The notes under the pieces were generated by a model. That model was not told the DNA's origin, did not search any database, and saw only the letters and a list, made by a program, of their open reading frames with translations. 64,000 nt of DNA from Vicugna pacos (lineage: Eukaryota; Chordata; Mammalia; Artiodactyla; Camelidae). Both the position numbers and the translations under genes were made by a program. Within the stretch, counting starts at the first letter, position 1; every line of letters begins with the position of its first letter. The DNA lies in assembly GCF_048564905.1 (NCBI RefSeq), contig NC_133005.1, positions 7,009,001 to 7,073,000 of the forward strand, given 5' to 3'. Shown one piece after another: positions 24,203 to 35,289 of this stretch.

Positions 24203-24572
24203 CCACTGTGGAAAACAGTATGGAGATTCCTCAGAAGACTAGGAATAGACTTACCATAGGACCCAGGAATCCCGCTCCTGGGCATATATCCAGAAGGAAC
24301 CCTACTTCAAAATGACACCTGCACCGCACTGTTCATAGCAGCACTGTTTACAATAGCCAAGACATGGAAACACCCTGGGTGTACATCAACAGATGACTGA
24401 GTAAAGAAGAAGTGGTATATTTATACGATGGAATACTATTCAGCCATAAAAACTGACAACATGATGCTGTCTGCAGTGACATGGATGTTCCTGAAGAATG
24501 TCATTCTAAGTGAAGTAAGCCAGGGGAGAAGGAAGGATACCATGTGAGATCGCTCACATGAGGAATCTAAAA
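24203..24572 (+). pseudogene. ORF2 tail of copy A (~122 codons)
   Basis: It begins with a codon for Pro followed by LWKTVWRFL, equivalent to residue 199 of the open fragment at 10418, and runs to the normal ORF2 end. The upstream C-x3-C-x7-H-x4-C knuckle is excluded by the junction. Several stops and frame changes are present. No ATG context suggests translation, so this segment is probably kept only as part of the 3' end recognised during reverse transcription. Confidence 0.9.
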
Positions 24573-24993
24573 AAACCCACAAAACTTAAATACAGAACAG
24601 AGGCAGACTCATAGACACAGAATACAATCTTGTGGTTGCTGGGGGTTTGGGGGGTGGGAAAGGAAAGACTGGGATTTTAAAATGCATAATAGATAAACCA
24701 GATTATACTGTATAGCCCAGGGAAATATATACAGGATCTTGTGGTAGCTCATAGCGAAAAAAAAATGTGACAATGAATATATATATGTTCGTGTATAACT
24801 GAAAAATTGTGCTCTACACTAGAATTTGACACAATATTGTAAAATGACTATCACTCAATAAAAAAATGTTAAAAAAAAGTTGTGAAAATGTATTTTCTCT
24901 CTTGCTATGTAAGTACCAATATTGGCCCACAAAGCCTAAAATATTTATTCTCTGATCCTTTAGAGAAAAATGTCTGCTGATCCTGTTCTGAAA

Positions 24994-26980
24994 CATTCAA
25001 ATGTCTAGAACATTCTAATTAAATGTGTTTCTTACTGTCTCCCTCATTTATTTCCTTTATTAAAATTCCCTCATCTAAATGTATCTCTATGTTCTCAAAG
25101 ACACAGCATGATCTGGAGTACTAAGGAATGAAATGTGTTGGGCATTCAAAAAGGAAAGCTGTCTGCTGACCTAGAAAGAGAATCTGGAAAGAGGCCATAC
25201 GGGTGCCATCTGGACGTTCCAGGCTTTGGTAACTATGGAAGTCCTCTTTTATTTTTATTTATTATCTTTTTGCTTCCATGTTGGTCAGCAGGGTGTAGTG
25301 GAAAAGGGCTTTGAAGTCAGACAAACCTACCACCTGTCAGCTTTTTGACTCTGGAAAATTGCTTTCCCTCTTTGCATTTCAAGGTTTTCAACTTTGTTTT
25401 GTTTTGTTTTTATTCAGTAAAAGGACTTGTTTCAATGACTAAATGATGTAAGGTTCTTAACACACATACTAGAAACTCATACCTTTGTGTAGTTGGAATG
25501 CCTTAGGTCCTAGCAGGAATTAAGTGTTGCCTTCCTTCCATCCATGAGAGTATGTGCACGTGTGTGCATGTGTATATGCTCGTGTGTTCCCGTTTGTCTG
25601 TTGTTCAGAGGGAGAAAGGACAAGAACTGGAATGAAAGTCCCAGCTGGTGGCAGCTGACTTGGAGAGAGCAGACCCAGCAAGGGGTGGATTGTGGCAGCT
25701 CAGAAAAGGAAAGGAAAGTTACCGGTCCAAAGCCTAGGACACGCGCAGGAACAAGGAAGGAGGTTGAAGGTAATGTAGACGAGAAGCAACCCTCTCCAGC
25801 CCTGCTTCCCTCTGTTCTTTCCTCCTGCACACCTCCTGGTGCTACAGGACTCAACCACCAGCTAAGCTTGTGGACCTCATGGCAACCAGATGGGGTGGGG
25901 GTGGAGAAACAACCTAACAGAACAGGGCCCAGAAAATGAGTATTCCACAAACATTTATTTGTAAATAAAGTGCATTCTCATTCTGACAACAGTTAGTTGG
26001 TTCAAGACACTATCAGAATTCCAATTTTCAGGGCTCTTAATAAAATGCAATTTTATTTTCATCAATTTTTCCATGACTGCCTTAATATTCTGTATAGCCA
26101 CAGGAATTATTCAGTGTGGAAAGATTTTTTTTTTAAGACCCAGGAAGTGAACTGTCCTTGTTCTCCAGGAACAAGAGTCTATAACCTTTAATTCTTGCAG
26201 ATATTAAAAAAAAAAAAAAGACTTCATCTCTGAGGTTTCTCCAGAAAGAGCCACATCTTGGACAAGTCAAAGAATTCAATATACTCAGAGTGGAAAATGC
26301 AAAGGCTGAGTCAAGGTTTGTTTCTGCCAAGTAGAATATGGTTCCAAGGAGATTCCATTTTCCAAACCTTGTGCTTAGAGCCCTTTGTGTCTGGTTTATG
26401 ATCTTGGCTCCCTTCAATCCAGTACTGGCTTTTTCAAGGACACCCAAGAGGTGAGTTATATGCTCAAATAACCATATTGCTGCTAATGCACATGTTTTCC
26501 TATAAGCATTTTATTTCACTTCCTGCCATACTTCTAACAAGAATTTTATCAATAGTACAGAACCAGTTCAATGAGGGCTGACCTGTTTCATGAATGTCAG
26601 CTCCTGGATCTTTGTTTTAAAAACTTGAAGCCACCTAGCACTCAACAATTGGGTCATGTCCACTTGGGTGATCTTAACCAAGCCTGCTTCCTTCCAAGTA
26701 CTGAGGAGTAATGTGTCATTACATTGACTTTCACAGTGAGAGTGTTTGGAACATAAACTAGCAAAGAGACCACAGTTTACATGCTTTTAATTATTGGGAA
26801 AATTGTCTAATAGGTGCTGTACCAAAAACAAACAAACGGGTTATAAAATAAAAAATAGAGAAAGACAATTAACAATCAGAATTTTGGGATACCAAAAATT
26901 CGTAGTGCAGTTTTAAGCATCAATGACCTCAAAAGTATAAGGCACAAGCTTATAAAAATATAATTTAAAAATTCAGTTTG
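24994..26980. other. Mostly unassigned sequence with one MIR
   Basis: It holds the MIR at 25290 and a short TG-rich run near 25550. Overlapping 131- and 146-codon frames (25510-25950) are complementary readings of the same TG-rich and GA-rich DNA and show no domain. They are not called as genes. Confidence 0.45.
25290..25450 (+). mobile_element. MIR SINE fragment
   Basis: It carries the MIR order gtggaaaagggctttgaagt, ttttgactctggaaaattgc, tttccctctttgcatttcaa, then a block equivalent to the CTCATAGGGTTGTTGTGAGG region. A TTTG-rich stretch is inserted in the middle. Confidence 0.7.
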
Positions 26981-27145
26981 GGGGGAGGGTATAGCTCAGT
27001 GGTAAAGTGCATGCTTAACATGTGCAAGGTCCTGGGTTCAGTCCCTAGGACCTCTGTTAAACAATAAATAAATAAACCTAAGTACCCCCTAGCAAATTAA
27101 ATAAATAAATAAATAGTAAACTATATAAAAAATAAATTTAAAAAC
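26981..27145 (+). mobile_element. Camelid tRNA-Ala-derived SINE (Vic-1 type)
   Basis: The head is a tRNA-Ala-like sequence with an intact A box (tagctcagtgg, 26992-27002) and B box (ggttcagtcc, 27035-27044), the internal RNA polymerase III promoter. The anticodon position reads aac instead of agc. A short camelid-specific body (taagtaccccctagcaaa) and an AAATA-rich tail follow. The target-site duplication is aaaaattcagtttg (26967-26980) and aaaagttcaatttg (27146-27159), 12 of 14 identical. It moves with L1 machinery. It is the only copy seen and the strongest marker for a camelid source. Confidence 0.95.
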
Positions 27146-27159
27146 AAAAGTTCAATTTG

Positions 27160-29169
27160 AAAATTTCCTTTACATTGTACAGTTCTGTGGCTCCTGAATA
27201 ATAAGCTAATAATTTAAATACTTTGTTTCAGTTCCTCTGAAGAAGCCAAGCATTGAGTGAAACAAACAAACAAAAAGTTGATATTAAAATTCAAAAACCA
27301 AATTAATATAAAAGAAGTTTGCATAATTACACATTCTTATAATATATAACGTTCGTAGCATTTCTATTTCTGAAATTATTAAAGCTTGAAATTGCACAAA
27401 GATTTCTGGGACACCCTTATTCTAAAAAAATTCAAGGAGCATCCAATACACCATATGGTACCATATACTGGGACTTAAAACTGAATAGGACTTCCTCTTA
27501 AGTTGGCAAAAAATTACACAAGATTATTACAACAGAGCACATTGAATATTAGATTTGTGCAAAGGAGGATCTCATCAAAGAAGTTCTAGGGCTATGTACA
27601 CTTTATATATCTTATCAAAATAAGAAATTATGCCTTATGCTAGAATTAGGCTTTCGGGTTGGTAAATCTGAAATGGATTATATAACAGGTACTGAGATAG
27701 CTTAGATTTACATGAAGTGATCTTTCAGGAGCAGTATGGAATGTGTGCTTAATTGTTACACACATACTTAAACTCATACACAGTTGTTTAGTAGGAAGAT
27801 TGCCTGTTTATAGAGTTTAATTATTATTTTAGTTGGGCACTACGACAGAAGCATGCAAACCACAGGTTTACTGCAAGGCCACTGCCATGATTTTAAGGAC
27901 ATCCTTTCAATCTGCTATTAAATTTGAGCCCTGGTGATCATTTACTCTGGCTTCAAGTTATTAAAAGCATCTCCAACCTACATTGTACACAATGTTTGTT
28001 TTTAATCACTGTATATAATAGAATTCACATGGAGAAAATGTTAGCAAATATTTTATACACTAAAAATCCTGATATTTAGATAAATGCTAGTGTGCTGCAA
28101 TTTCCTTCTCATCCTTATGAAAGCAAGGCTTTAAAGGCAATATTTTAATTTCCTGAGAATTCTTTCAATGCTCTACATTTGACACGGGATGGGAAATGCC
28201 ACTTGTGATAATATTTTAATTTTAAATGCGGTACGAGTTATGCCATTATAAAGGTAACAACTGTAAACTTTCTTTAAAAGATGCCTCACATGAGACAACC
28301 AGGAGGGAAACAAAGCCTAGACGGTCGTTTTAATGTCAAGCACCATTAGAAAGTAGTTGATGTTCACAAGAAAACGGTGACACTGAGATTGCGCCTGACA
28401 ATCGAAACAAAAGTCAGATCGCACACTGGATACTGTGTTGCCTAAAAGGACAGGGCAGGGCCAAAGATTCCATCCGTGCTTAGATTCTGAACTAGGATCA
28501 GGAGAATGCGGCGGCTCCTGTCCCCTGCAGGTTACTATTGTCCCTCTGCTCAGAGCAGTTGCTCCCCAGTGATTAATAACTTCACTTCAATCACTCATGT
28601 CCACCTCCAGGGAAAAACACAGAGCATTTAGCCTGGTGTTGTAAATTGCCCCCACCTACCGAAAGCAGATTAGATTAGCATGCAGGAGCTTCCCAAGGGA
28701 GGACGTGGGGATCCACATCTGTACAAGGGAAGGGGTGGAGGCAGAACCCAGCAGAGAGAGGTGCAATGCAGCCCCACGGGAAGTTTCAGGAGCTCTGAAG
28801 ATGGACTGACCTTTCAGAGATTCGATAAAAAGATCAGGTTTTCATACCCCTACTTCAATCAGTCATTAGATGTGGGCCACCCCAGAAAGGGGGCATGACT
28901 CCTGGGCCAGGCGATGCTGGTTAGCTGAGGCCCTTCCTGAAAGGAGCTGACAGCTGCGGGCTGTCTGCAGCCTCCTTTGCCGCAGGAGGGGAATTAGTCC
29001 TTTACTCCTAAAGGGCCTTCTGAGTTGCTCATCACAGCATCCACCACCCACAACAAGCTAGGCTACGTTGGCCCTAAACTGCCCTTCCAGTCTTATCTCC
29101 AATCACTCTTCCCTACGAATTTCCTCTCTAATTAACCTGTTGTGCTAACTGTCTCCCCAGATATTGTAT
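27160..29169. other. Unassigned sequence
   Basis: No repeat family is recognised. Part of 28240-28520 looks like unique sequence with several preserved CpGs. No frame has a recognisable domain. Confidence 0.4.
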
Positions 29170-29385
29170 ACATGGAAACAGTGGACACTGTGGGGTTAGA
29201 CTGACCTGCGATCAAGTTCCTGCTCTGACTCTTTTTGGCTCAGTAAGAGCCATTGATCCAAATTGTTGGACCCAAACAATTCAGCTGAAATCTCTCTATC
29301 TTTGTTTCCCAATGTGTGAAATAAAATAGCAATACTGACACTGCTAGATTATTGGAAATATTAAAACAATACCTATACAGGTTGT
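29170..29385 (+). mobile_element. MIR SINE
   Basis: Recognisable by ggttagactgacctgcgatc, ttcctgctctgactc, ctatctttgtttcccaatgt, gtgaaataaaatagcaatac and a gattattggaaatattaaaa block, the full MIR order. Confidence 0.75.
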
Positions 29386-29640
29386 AAACCTTAGGTCTCT
29401 TTTGCTTGTGAGTGACAGAAAACCCATCCACACAAGTTTTAACCTAAAGGCATCACATGACTAAATGGTCCAGGAGTCAAGGCTATTCAGATACAGCTGG
29501 ATTCAGAGTTCATATCATACCATTAGATCTCCACTTCCCTCCATCCCTCAGCTTGTGCCCCCCACTGTGTGCGCTGGCTTCTGTCACGTTGCACGTGCTA
29601 GCAAGATGGCCAGGCGGACTAGATCACCACTCTCAATCTC
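29386..29640 (+). mobile_element. Interspersed repeat, family not named
   Basis: It contains the mammalian repeat landmarks gtgacagaaaacccatccac, ggcatcacatgactaaatgg, gtccaggagtcaaggc and a gcaagatggcc block. A second member in the same orientation lies at 31115-31420. I recognise it as a widespread mammalian repeat but cannot assign its name. Confidence 0.55.
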
Positions 29641-29654
29641 TTCACTCCTTTTTC

Positions 29655-30050
29655 TAAAAGAATGTTACATCTGTGTCCCTTGCCTTGGTTTTGTGGTGTT
29701 TGGAATGTACTTTCTCCTCCCCTCCTTTGGGCTTAGCTATGGGACTTGCTGTGGCTAATGACGTATTACTGGACATGACACCAGCAGAGGCTGAAAAAGT
29801 GCCCGCATGGCTCGACCTCCCTCCTGAGCATCTATCAGTCACCAGACTGTCGTTTGGGAGCTGCTGGTCTAGGGGGGATGTGACAGGATGAGCAGACCTG
29901 GACGTAACCTGTAGTCCAGAGTCTGGGGTCTCGTCTTCTAGCCCAGCCAAGTCACAGCCAAGACCCATGATTGAGAAAGGAATGCCTGTTGTTTTAACCC
30001 ACTGCGTTTGGGACATGTTGTGCCGTATTATTGTGGCCATGATATAGAGA
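29655..30050 (+). mobile_element. MLT1-type LTR (ERVL-MaLR), old solo LTR fossil
   Basis: The 3' half reads as an MLT1-group long terminal repeat with the characteristic tgttgttttaacccactg block near its end. No internal region is seen, so it is a solo LTR. It is a broken fossil of eutherian age, and its left boundary is approximate. Confidence 0.7.
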
Positions 30051-31110
30051 CAGAGATGCCAGCAGCCCCAAGCCTCTGTGTACTTAGGTTTAAAATCCAG
30101 CAAGAAACAGAACACCAGCTCCCCCGTTTCTCAAAACTCCACCTGTGGACTGAATCTCAGGGCCTCTTCTGGACCTGAGTTAAGTTGTGCCCTTACTTCT
30201 GACCACTCACAGTTTTCTGGAGGGACACCAGGCTTTCCTTGGCCAGGCCCAGCAGACATATTCCCAGTAGGACAGGGGGCTCCATTCCAAGAGTAAGGCG
30301 AATGGACACTGGAAAACAAAAAAAGCAATCCATGCCCCTCAAAATTATGCCAGGTGTATGGCAGCGGCCTGGCAAGAGGTCATGGCCAAGGCACAGAGGA
30401 AACCCACCAGGAGCTTCATTCCACTTGTGGTTGTGCCACTGTGGCTGGGCCGGCTGGGCTCCCATGGCAGCCCTGGACCCAGGACCCGGGGTGGGGAGGC
30501 GGGGAGGCAAGGCAGGTGGTGGCTTCTGTCTTCTCCACACCTGGCCGGGCCCATTACTGACTGGCTCAACATGACAGGGAGAACTCTGCTATCCTAGTCA
30601 GAAGGGAAAAGAAAAATCAACGGAGTAGGGACTTCGGCACTGACTGTATGAAATTAACAGGCTCTGCTCCCTCCCACCAGCTCCACGTGCTGTTAGAGCT
30701 GCTGGCTGTTCCGTGACTTCCCCAGCACCCTGCCACTTCCACGCTTGGCCCTCACATTATATCTGAGGTGCTTTCTTTGGTCTAGGCAATTTGCTTGAAT
30801 GAGCCGCTTACTGTCGCTCAGGGCCTGCATGTTCATCGACTCACAGACACTCTTTAAGTTAAAATACACAGCCGTGATATAGACCATTGCTCTTCAGTCC
30901 AGAGAAATGGAGAAATCTGGCCGATTCAGCAAAGGACATCAGTGGTCCTACCTTTTTATTATTATTATTGTTGTTGTTGTTTTGTTGTTGTTATTATTAT
31001 TATTACTGTCAAACCTTCACTGTTCAAGGCATTTTGCCCTACTGGATGTTTTCCTTTTTAGTTTCCATCATCCATTAAAAATGAATGAAAATATTTTGAA
31101 ATTTAGTCAA
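30051..31110. other. Unassigned sequence with TTA/TTG tract
   Basis: The GC-rich part at 30340-30600 produces overlapping frames on both strands (up to 115 codons) without any domain. They are explained by low stop frequency in GC-rich DNA. Confidence 0.45.
30955..31006. repeat. Compound (TTA)n(TTG)n(TTA)n microsatellite
   Basis: Blocks of TTA, then TTG, then TTA units form one compound tract, which explains the runs of Ile, Val and Leu in overlapping frames. Confidence 0.93.
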
Positions 31111-31114
31111 GTCA

Positions 31115-31420
31115 TTGTGGATCTGTAGGCTTCATTTGGGTAGCAAGTAAGAAAAATCCAACTCAAAATGACGTAACTAATAAAAGGAACTTACTGCTCA
31201 CATAACTGGAATACACAGAGGGAGGACGGGTACAGGCAGTGGTGGAAAGACCCAGTTTCCTCCCGCCTCCTCTCTCTGCCTTATCCCCATCTGCTCTGGG
31301 CCATGCTTGGTGTCCTGCGGGTCATAATATGACTGCCACCAGGATGCAGGCTTCTTCATTCAAAACCAGAGGTAGAGACGAGAGTCTGGCAAGAGCACGA
31401 AAAGCCCTGAGGTTCCTTTG
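31115..31420 (+). mobile_element. Interspersed repeat, same family as 29386-29640
   Basis: It shares with the copy at 29386 the order agtaagaaaaatccaactca, taaaaggaacttactgctca and cataactgga, followed by a C/T-rich cctctctctgcc block. The family name is not assigned. Both boundaries are approximate. Confidence 0.5.
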
Positions 31421-34400
31421 TAAAAGCCCATGACCCAGTGATCCCAACAGCATGTCCAAGTGGATGGGAAGTAATGATAATGAGCTTGAACACATTAGGA
31501 CCATCTCCTGCCACTGAGGACGGTCAGTTCGGCATAGACTGCGTGGCTGACAAAGGCAAGAGATGGATTTCTAGGGGAATTCCACATGATCTTACCACAA
31601 AGAAAGTTTCTTCTGTGAAGGAGTAAGTCCCGAGAGGGTTGATGGCTCAAATACTGATTCGATGAATAGCAATGTTTGCGCCCTCTCTGAAGATCACAGC
31701 CATACCTTTCCCAAGACCATGGCCAAGGAAAATGGCAAGACGAATTCGAGTCCTGTGTTCATCGCACACCACTGAGCCTTACAGGTATAAACATATAATA
31801 CACATTGATTGGCTAATAGAGGTAGGGTTTATCCACTGATATGAGAGAGTTATTATGGTTCTAAAATACTAATTAACAAGGCACAGTTGACTATTAGTAA
31901 AAGATATGCTCGCTCTCTCTCTCCCACTTCTTCCATCATTTACTCCTTCCCCCTCTCTTTCTCTCTCCCTTTCTTCCTCCCACCACTCAGGAAATCCACT
32001 GCAGGACTTCACTGAATGGCAAAACTACTGACCCCAAATGACCCGCTGCCTCAGATCAGAATGTGGTGTCACTCAAAGGTGGCAGAGGCATCAGGAGGTC
32101 TTGAACAAGCTGCTCACACCACACTGTCCTCCCTCATGAGAGCGCAGGTGAGAGGGCCTTGCTGGAACGTTAGTCCATTTTGGATCTGTCTGCTGCACAA
32201 GATGCTCGCAGTCACCAGCATCAGCCAGAACTGCTTCCTTCTAGCTTTATACATAGTGGTCGTGGTCCTCGGCACAGTTTAAGACCATCACTCCAAAATA
32301 AGCAAACTGAAGCCAGGTTCGCTCAATGACTTTGGAGGAGACCCACAGGAGAAACAAATCCAAAATAGGCATTTCAACACATCATGCTTTTCCGGGAGCT
32401 CCTGCTACAAGCAAGAGTCACTGATGCCTATTAAAAAAAATGAAAAATAAAAAGCCTCAGTAGGCTAATTCACTTTCTAGCTTATTATTATTATTTATAG
32501 TTTTGTTTTCCTTGTGTTGTTAGAATAAAAACATTAAAAAAAAGTAATGGGAATATAGATAAGTCATGGATAATCCAGGGCTAATAGGAGCAAACACGGT
32601 TTTAAGAAATACCCACATAAAGAATAAACAGAAGGAGTGATCTGTCCCCAGATCTAGTGCAGACATGAGTAGCTTTAATGCTAATCACTGTTTAAGTCCT
32701 TTGCTGTCACTGGCTGCATTTACTTACAACCATAACATTAAATGACCGACCCTGCACATTTGTTTTAGGATCGCCTATTAGGGCTATAACAACTTGGGAC
32801 TATAATTTATTTTTCAAGTAAAGAGTAAGTTGAAGCTATTAGGTGCTTTCTGCTGCTGGGTGTTTCTGCTTCTGCTCTAGCAGAAGAGATAAAGGTGGCT
32901 TAGTAGACGTGCTAAGGAAGGTCTTAGGATAATACGAACTATCTGCACGGTAGCACGCTGCCCTGTATTTTTTGGCTGGTACTGATTTTCTAAAATAAGG
33001 TTCTACTTAAAGCAGGGAAGATGGGTAAGGCTATTTATTTAGTCTTGCAAATCTTACAAAGCTCACACTTCAGAAACATTTTTTTCCCTCCTTTTTCCTT
33101 TTGACTTTGCCATTTTTGGCTATCATTTTGACATGCCCCTCAACGGTGCGGTGAATTTCTGTACAGGGACATGTTGCTTTTGGATTTACAAATGTCTGAA
33201 CCCTCCAATCTGAAGAGTAAAAAGTGTCGTGTGAGCCGTTTTTTAAAGTTGAGGTTAAAACAACAAAGGGAACATAATCTTACCAGTAACACAAGAATTA
33301 GACACTATATGTTGGGGGTGAAGAGGGAGTAAAAGCACATGCTTCTAAATTGAAATTTGGTCGGAAGTTATAATAAGCTTTGAGAAACAACCCACAATGA
33401 AGCTGAAAGAATTTATTCAGCGTAAGAAGAGCAGTGAGAGTGAGGAGAGATCCCTGTGGCTCAAAAGGTGGGAAAAAAATGTAGGAAATTTTTTTAAGTG
33501 GGAGGGAGGGTAGTTTATCTTCCATCTCAAGATGTTTAAGTTTCTTAAAATCAAGAAAGAAAATGTAGCTTGATAGTAATAGAAACCTAAGAGGGGCACT
33601 TAGTCTCATGCAACAGTTTTGCTAGGAAGGACAAAAAGTGTTGTCTCTAGAAATCTGGGGTGATCATTAATAATTTCTGTAATCAGACCTCTCTCCTCTG
33701 AGCCCAGAAGAGCAAGTGAGAGAAGACACACTCCTGGGGTGGTGACGGTCTTCCTTCTCTCGTGCCCTTATTAGTGAGAAAAGTTGATCAGAGGGGCTAG
33801 AAGGCACTTCTATAATCCCACAGCAATCTTTAGGAGAGCTGTATAAATCTTATATAATATCATGATGACAGATTTTGCCAAGAATCCTATATGTTTCAAG
33901 CTCCTTCAGGGAAAGATCAAATTAAAGGGCATATTTTTAAACTTGTCATCTTGGTGGAGTATCTGGAGACCCAAGATAAGCCTGACCTGGGCTGTCCCTA
34001 GTGGGCCAGGTCAGCATCCATAGTGAATGGACCAGGATACGGGGAAGGAAGGCACAACTGCTGGCTTTTTCCTGAGTCTAAGCCCCTCCTCTTGTGCTGA
34101 AGCCGGGCATCCAACATTCACAGTGAGGATCCAACTGCCTCATATACAATCATTGTTTCCTCAAAGTCCACCTGCTGAACCCCATCAGGTCTCCTGCTTT
34201 CAAGTGGAGACAGTCGATTACATGTAGCTGCTACATTTTCTGTCACATTTTCTAGACAACTCCTGCACCAAACAGAAAAGGAAAAATAAAAGGGAAAAAA
34301 AAATCCATCCAGTCATGATGTAAAGCGGATCAACATTAAGTGGACTATGATATAAGATGGGCCGCAGTAAGATGACAATGAGCACAGTTTATTAAATAAA

Positions 34401-34614
34401 GACTAAAGAAGCTGGCTTCAGGCATTGCCCAGCCACTTTAAGTACACTCTACTAAGTTTTAATCCCTGTGGTTCAGGTGGACTTTCTCCATTATGTGAGA
34501 AGAGAAGTGGTTCTTTTTAGCACCAAAGAACGGTTAGCATGTAAAGATTCGTGCCTGATAATATAGTTATCTGCATGCACATCTGTCTTTGTCACTAGAG
34601 AAATGCCAACACTG
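31421..34614. other. Unassigned sequence
   Basis: No repeat family is named. There is a CT-rich run at 31910-31985. The 88-codon frame at 32016-32282 ends in a hydrophobic stretch (LLALYIVVVVLGTV) but has no supporting context. The minus strand around 31640-31770 keeps a short open, CpG-containing stretch of unknown origin. Confidence 0.4.
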
Positions 34615-35042
34615 TTTCAAAACACAATATGGTGAAGTCCTAATTCTCAGGACCTCTGAATGTAAACTTATATGGAGACAAGGTCTTTACAGAGGCAGGT
34701 AAGATGGGGTCATTAGAGTCAGTCCTAATCCAATATGACTGGTGTCCTTACAAAGAGGAGGAAATTAGACACAGATGCAAACATGCACATGGAGAGGATG
34801 TCATGTGAAGGTGAAGGACTGGAGTGAGGAAACTACAAGTCAAGGAACACCAAAGATCATCAGCAAAACACCAGAGCGAAGAAGAGGCAAGAAAGAAGTC
34901 CTCTGCAAGAAGGCGCATGGCCCTATGGACACCCTGATTCAGACTTCTGGCCCCCAGAGCTGTGGGATAATACAGTTCTGTTGTTCTAAGCCATGTAGAC
35001 CATGTGGAACGTGATCACAGCAGCCCTGGGAAATGAAAACAC
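34615..35042 (+). mobile_element. MLT1-type LTR (ERVL-MaLR), old solo LTR fossil
   Basis: It reads across nearly the whole length as an MLT1 LTR: gtgaagtcctaattctcagg, gacaaggtctttacagagg, ctaatccaatatgactggtg, cagacttctggcccccagag and ttctgttgttctaagcca, ending ggaaatgaaaaca. No internal region is attached. It is broken and old, from the early eutherian layer. Confidence 0.92.
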
Positions 35043-35289
35043 ACTCCTAAGATAGTCTTCCTTTATTAAAAGCAAAGGAATATTAAATAATTGAATAGCT
35101 ATTGAATAGAAATTAAAATACTTCACTGGATTCACTTCCCCTAACACACACTCACCAGGCAGAGTTTACTTCCATCAGACCTCTTAATTTAGGGGTGGGA
35201 AAGTCTTCCATAGCTAACACTTTTGCTACCGGTGTCCACATTCTGCTGCATAATTTCCCACACCCTTTATCACTAACATTAAATTTGTT

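Larger units (their letters stand above)
21832..24878 (+). mobile_element. ORF2-less L1, copy A (HAL1-like)
   Basis: This element has an L1 5' end, a CpG-rich 5'UTR of about 1.33 kb, ORF1 (23165-24013) and a 189-nt stretch after ORF1. It then jumps at 24202/24203 to the last ~122 codons of ORF2, the 3'UTR and a poly-A tail. About 1,150 codons of ORF2 are missing: endonuclease, reverse transcriptase and zinc knuckle. Copy B at 42872-45946 has the same order of parts and the same junction. A complete 5' end plus tail means it inserted as a full-length transcript of an already deleted element. TSD evidence is weak because the flanks are A/T-rich. It resembles the half-L1 (HAL1) class, which needs reverse transcriptase from another L1. 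The alternatives are a spliced integrated L1 RNA or a one-off deletion later spread by gene conversion. Confidence 0.93.
21550..24985 (+). mobile_element. hAT-type DNA transposon, split by L1 copy A
   Basis: The left end starts caggggtcagaaatttaca at 21550. The right end reads ttggcccacaaagcctaaaa, followed by a gatcctttagagaaa block and a terminal tgctgatcctg at 24985. The two ends are imperfect inverted copies of the CAGGGGTYGGCAAA-type hAT terminus. Flanking octamers ttctagag (21542) and ttctgaaa (24986) share five of eight bases, consistent with an old 8-bp duplication. The L1 at 21832-24878 lies inside, leaving roughly 390 bp of the original element. The exact family name is not assigned. 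Confidence 0.8.

Noticed and set aside
21822-24886. A target-site duplication for L1 copy A
   Set aside because: Only a loose match (aaaatttttgt versus aaaaaagttgt) could be found in A/T-rich flanks; not good enough to claim.
25510-25950. 146-codon minus-strand and 131-codon plus-strand overlapping frames
   Set aside because: They are complementary readings of TG-rich and purine-rich DNA with no domain. Coding on both strands at once is implausible.
27000-27060. A functional tRNA-Ala gene
   Set aside because: The tRNA-like part lacks a restored acceptor stem, has an altered anticodon position, and continues into the SINE body and A-rich tail with TSDs, so it is a SINE.
30193-30574. Overlapping Gly/Pro/Arg-rich frames of up to 115 codons
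   Set aside because: GC-rich DNA has few stops. Composition is low-complexity and there is no conserved motif.
32016-32282. 88-codon plus-strand frame with a hydrophobic C-terminal stretch
   Set aside because: No homology that I can recognise, no promoter, splice or polyadenylation context, and length is within chance expectation for 64 kb.
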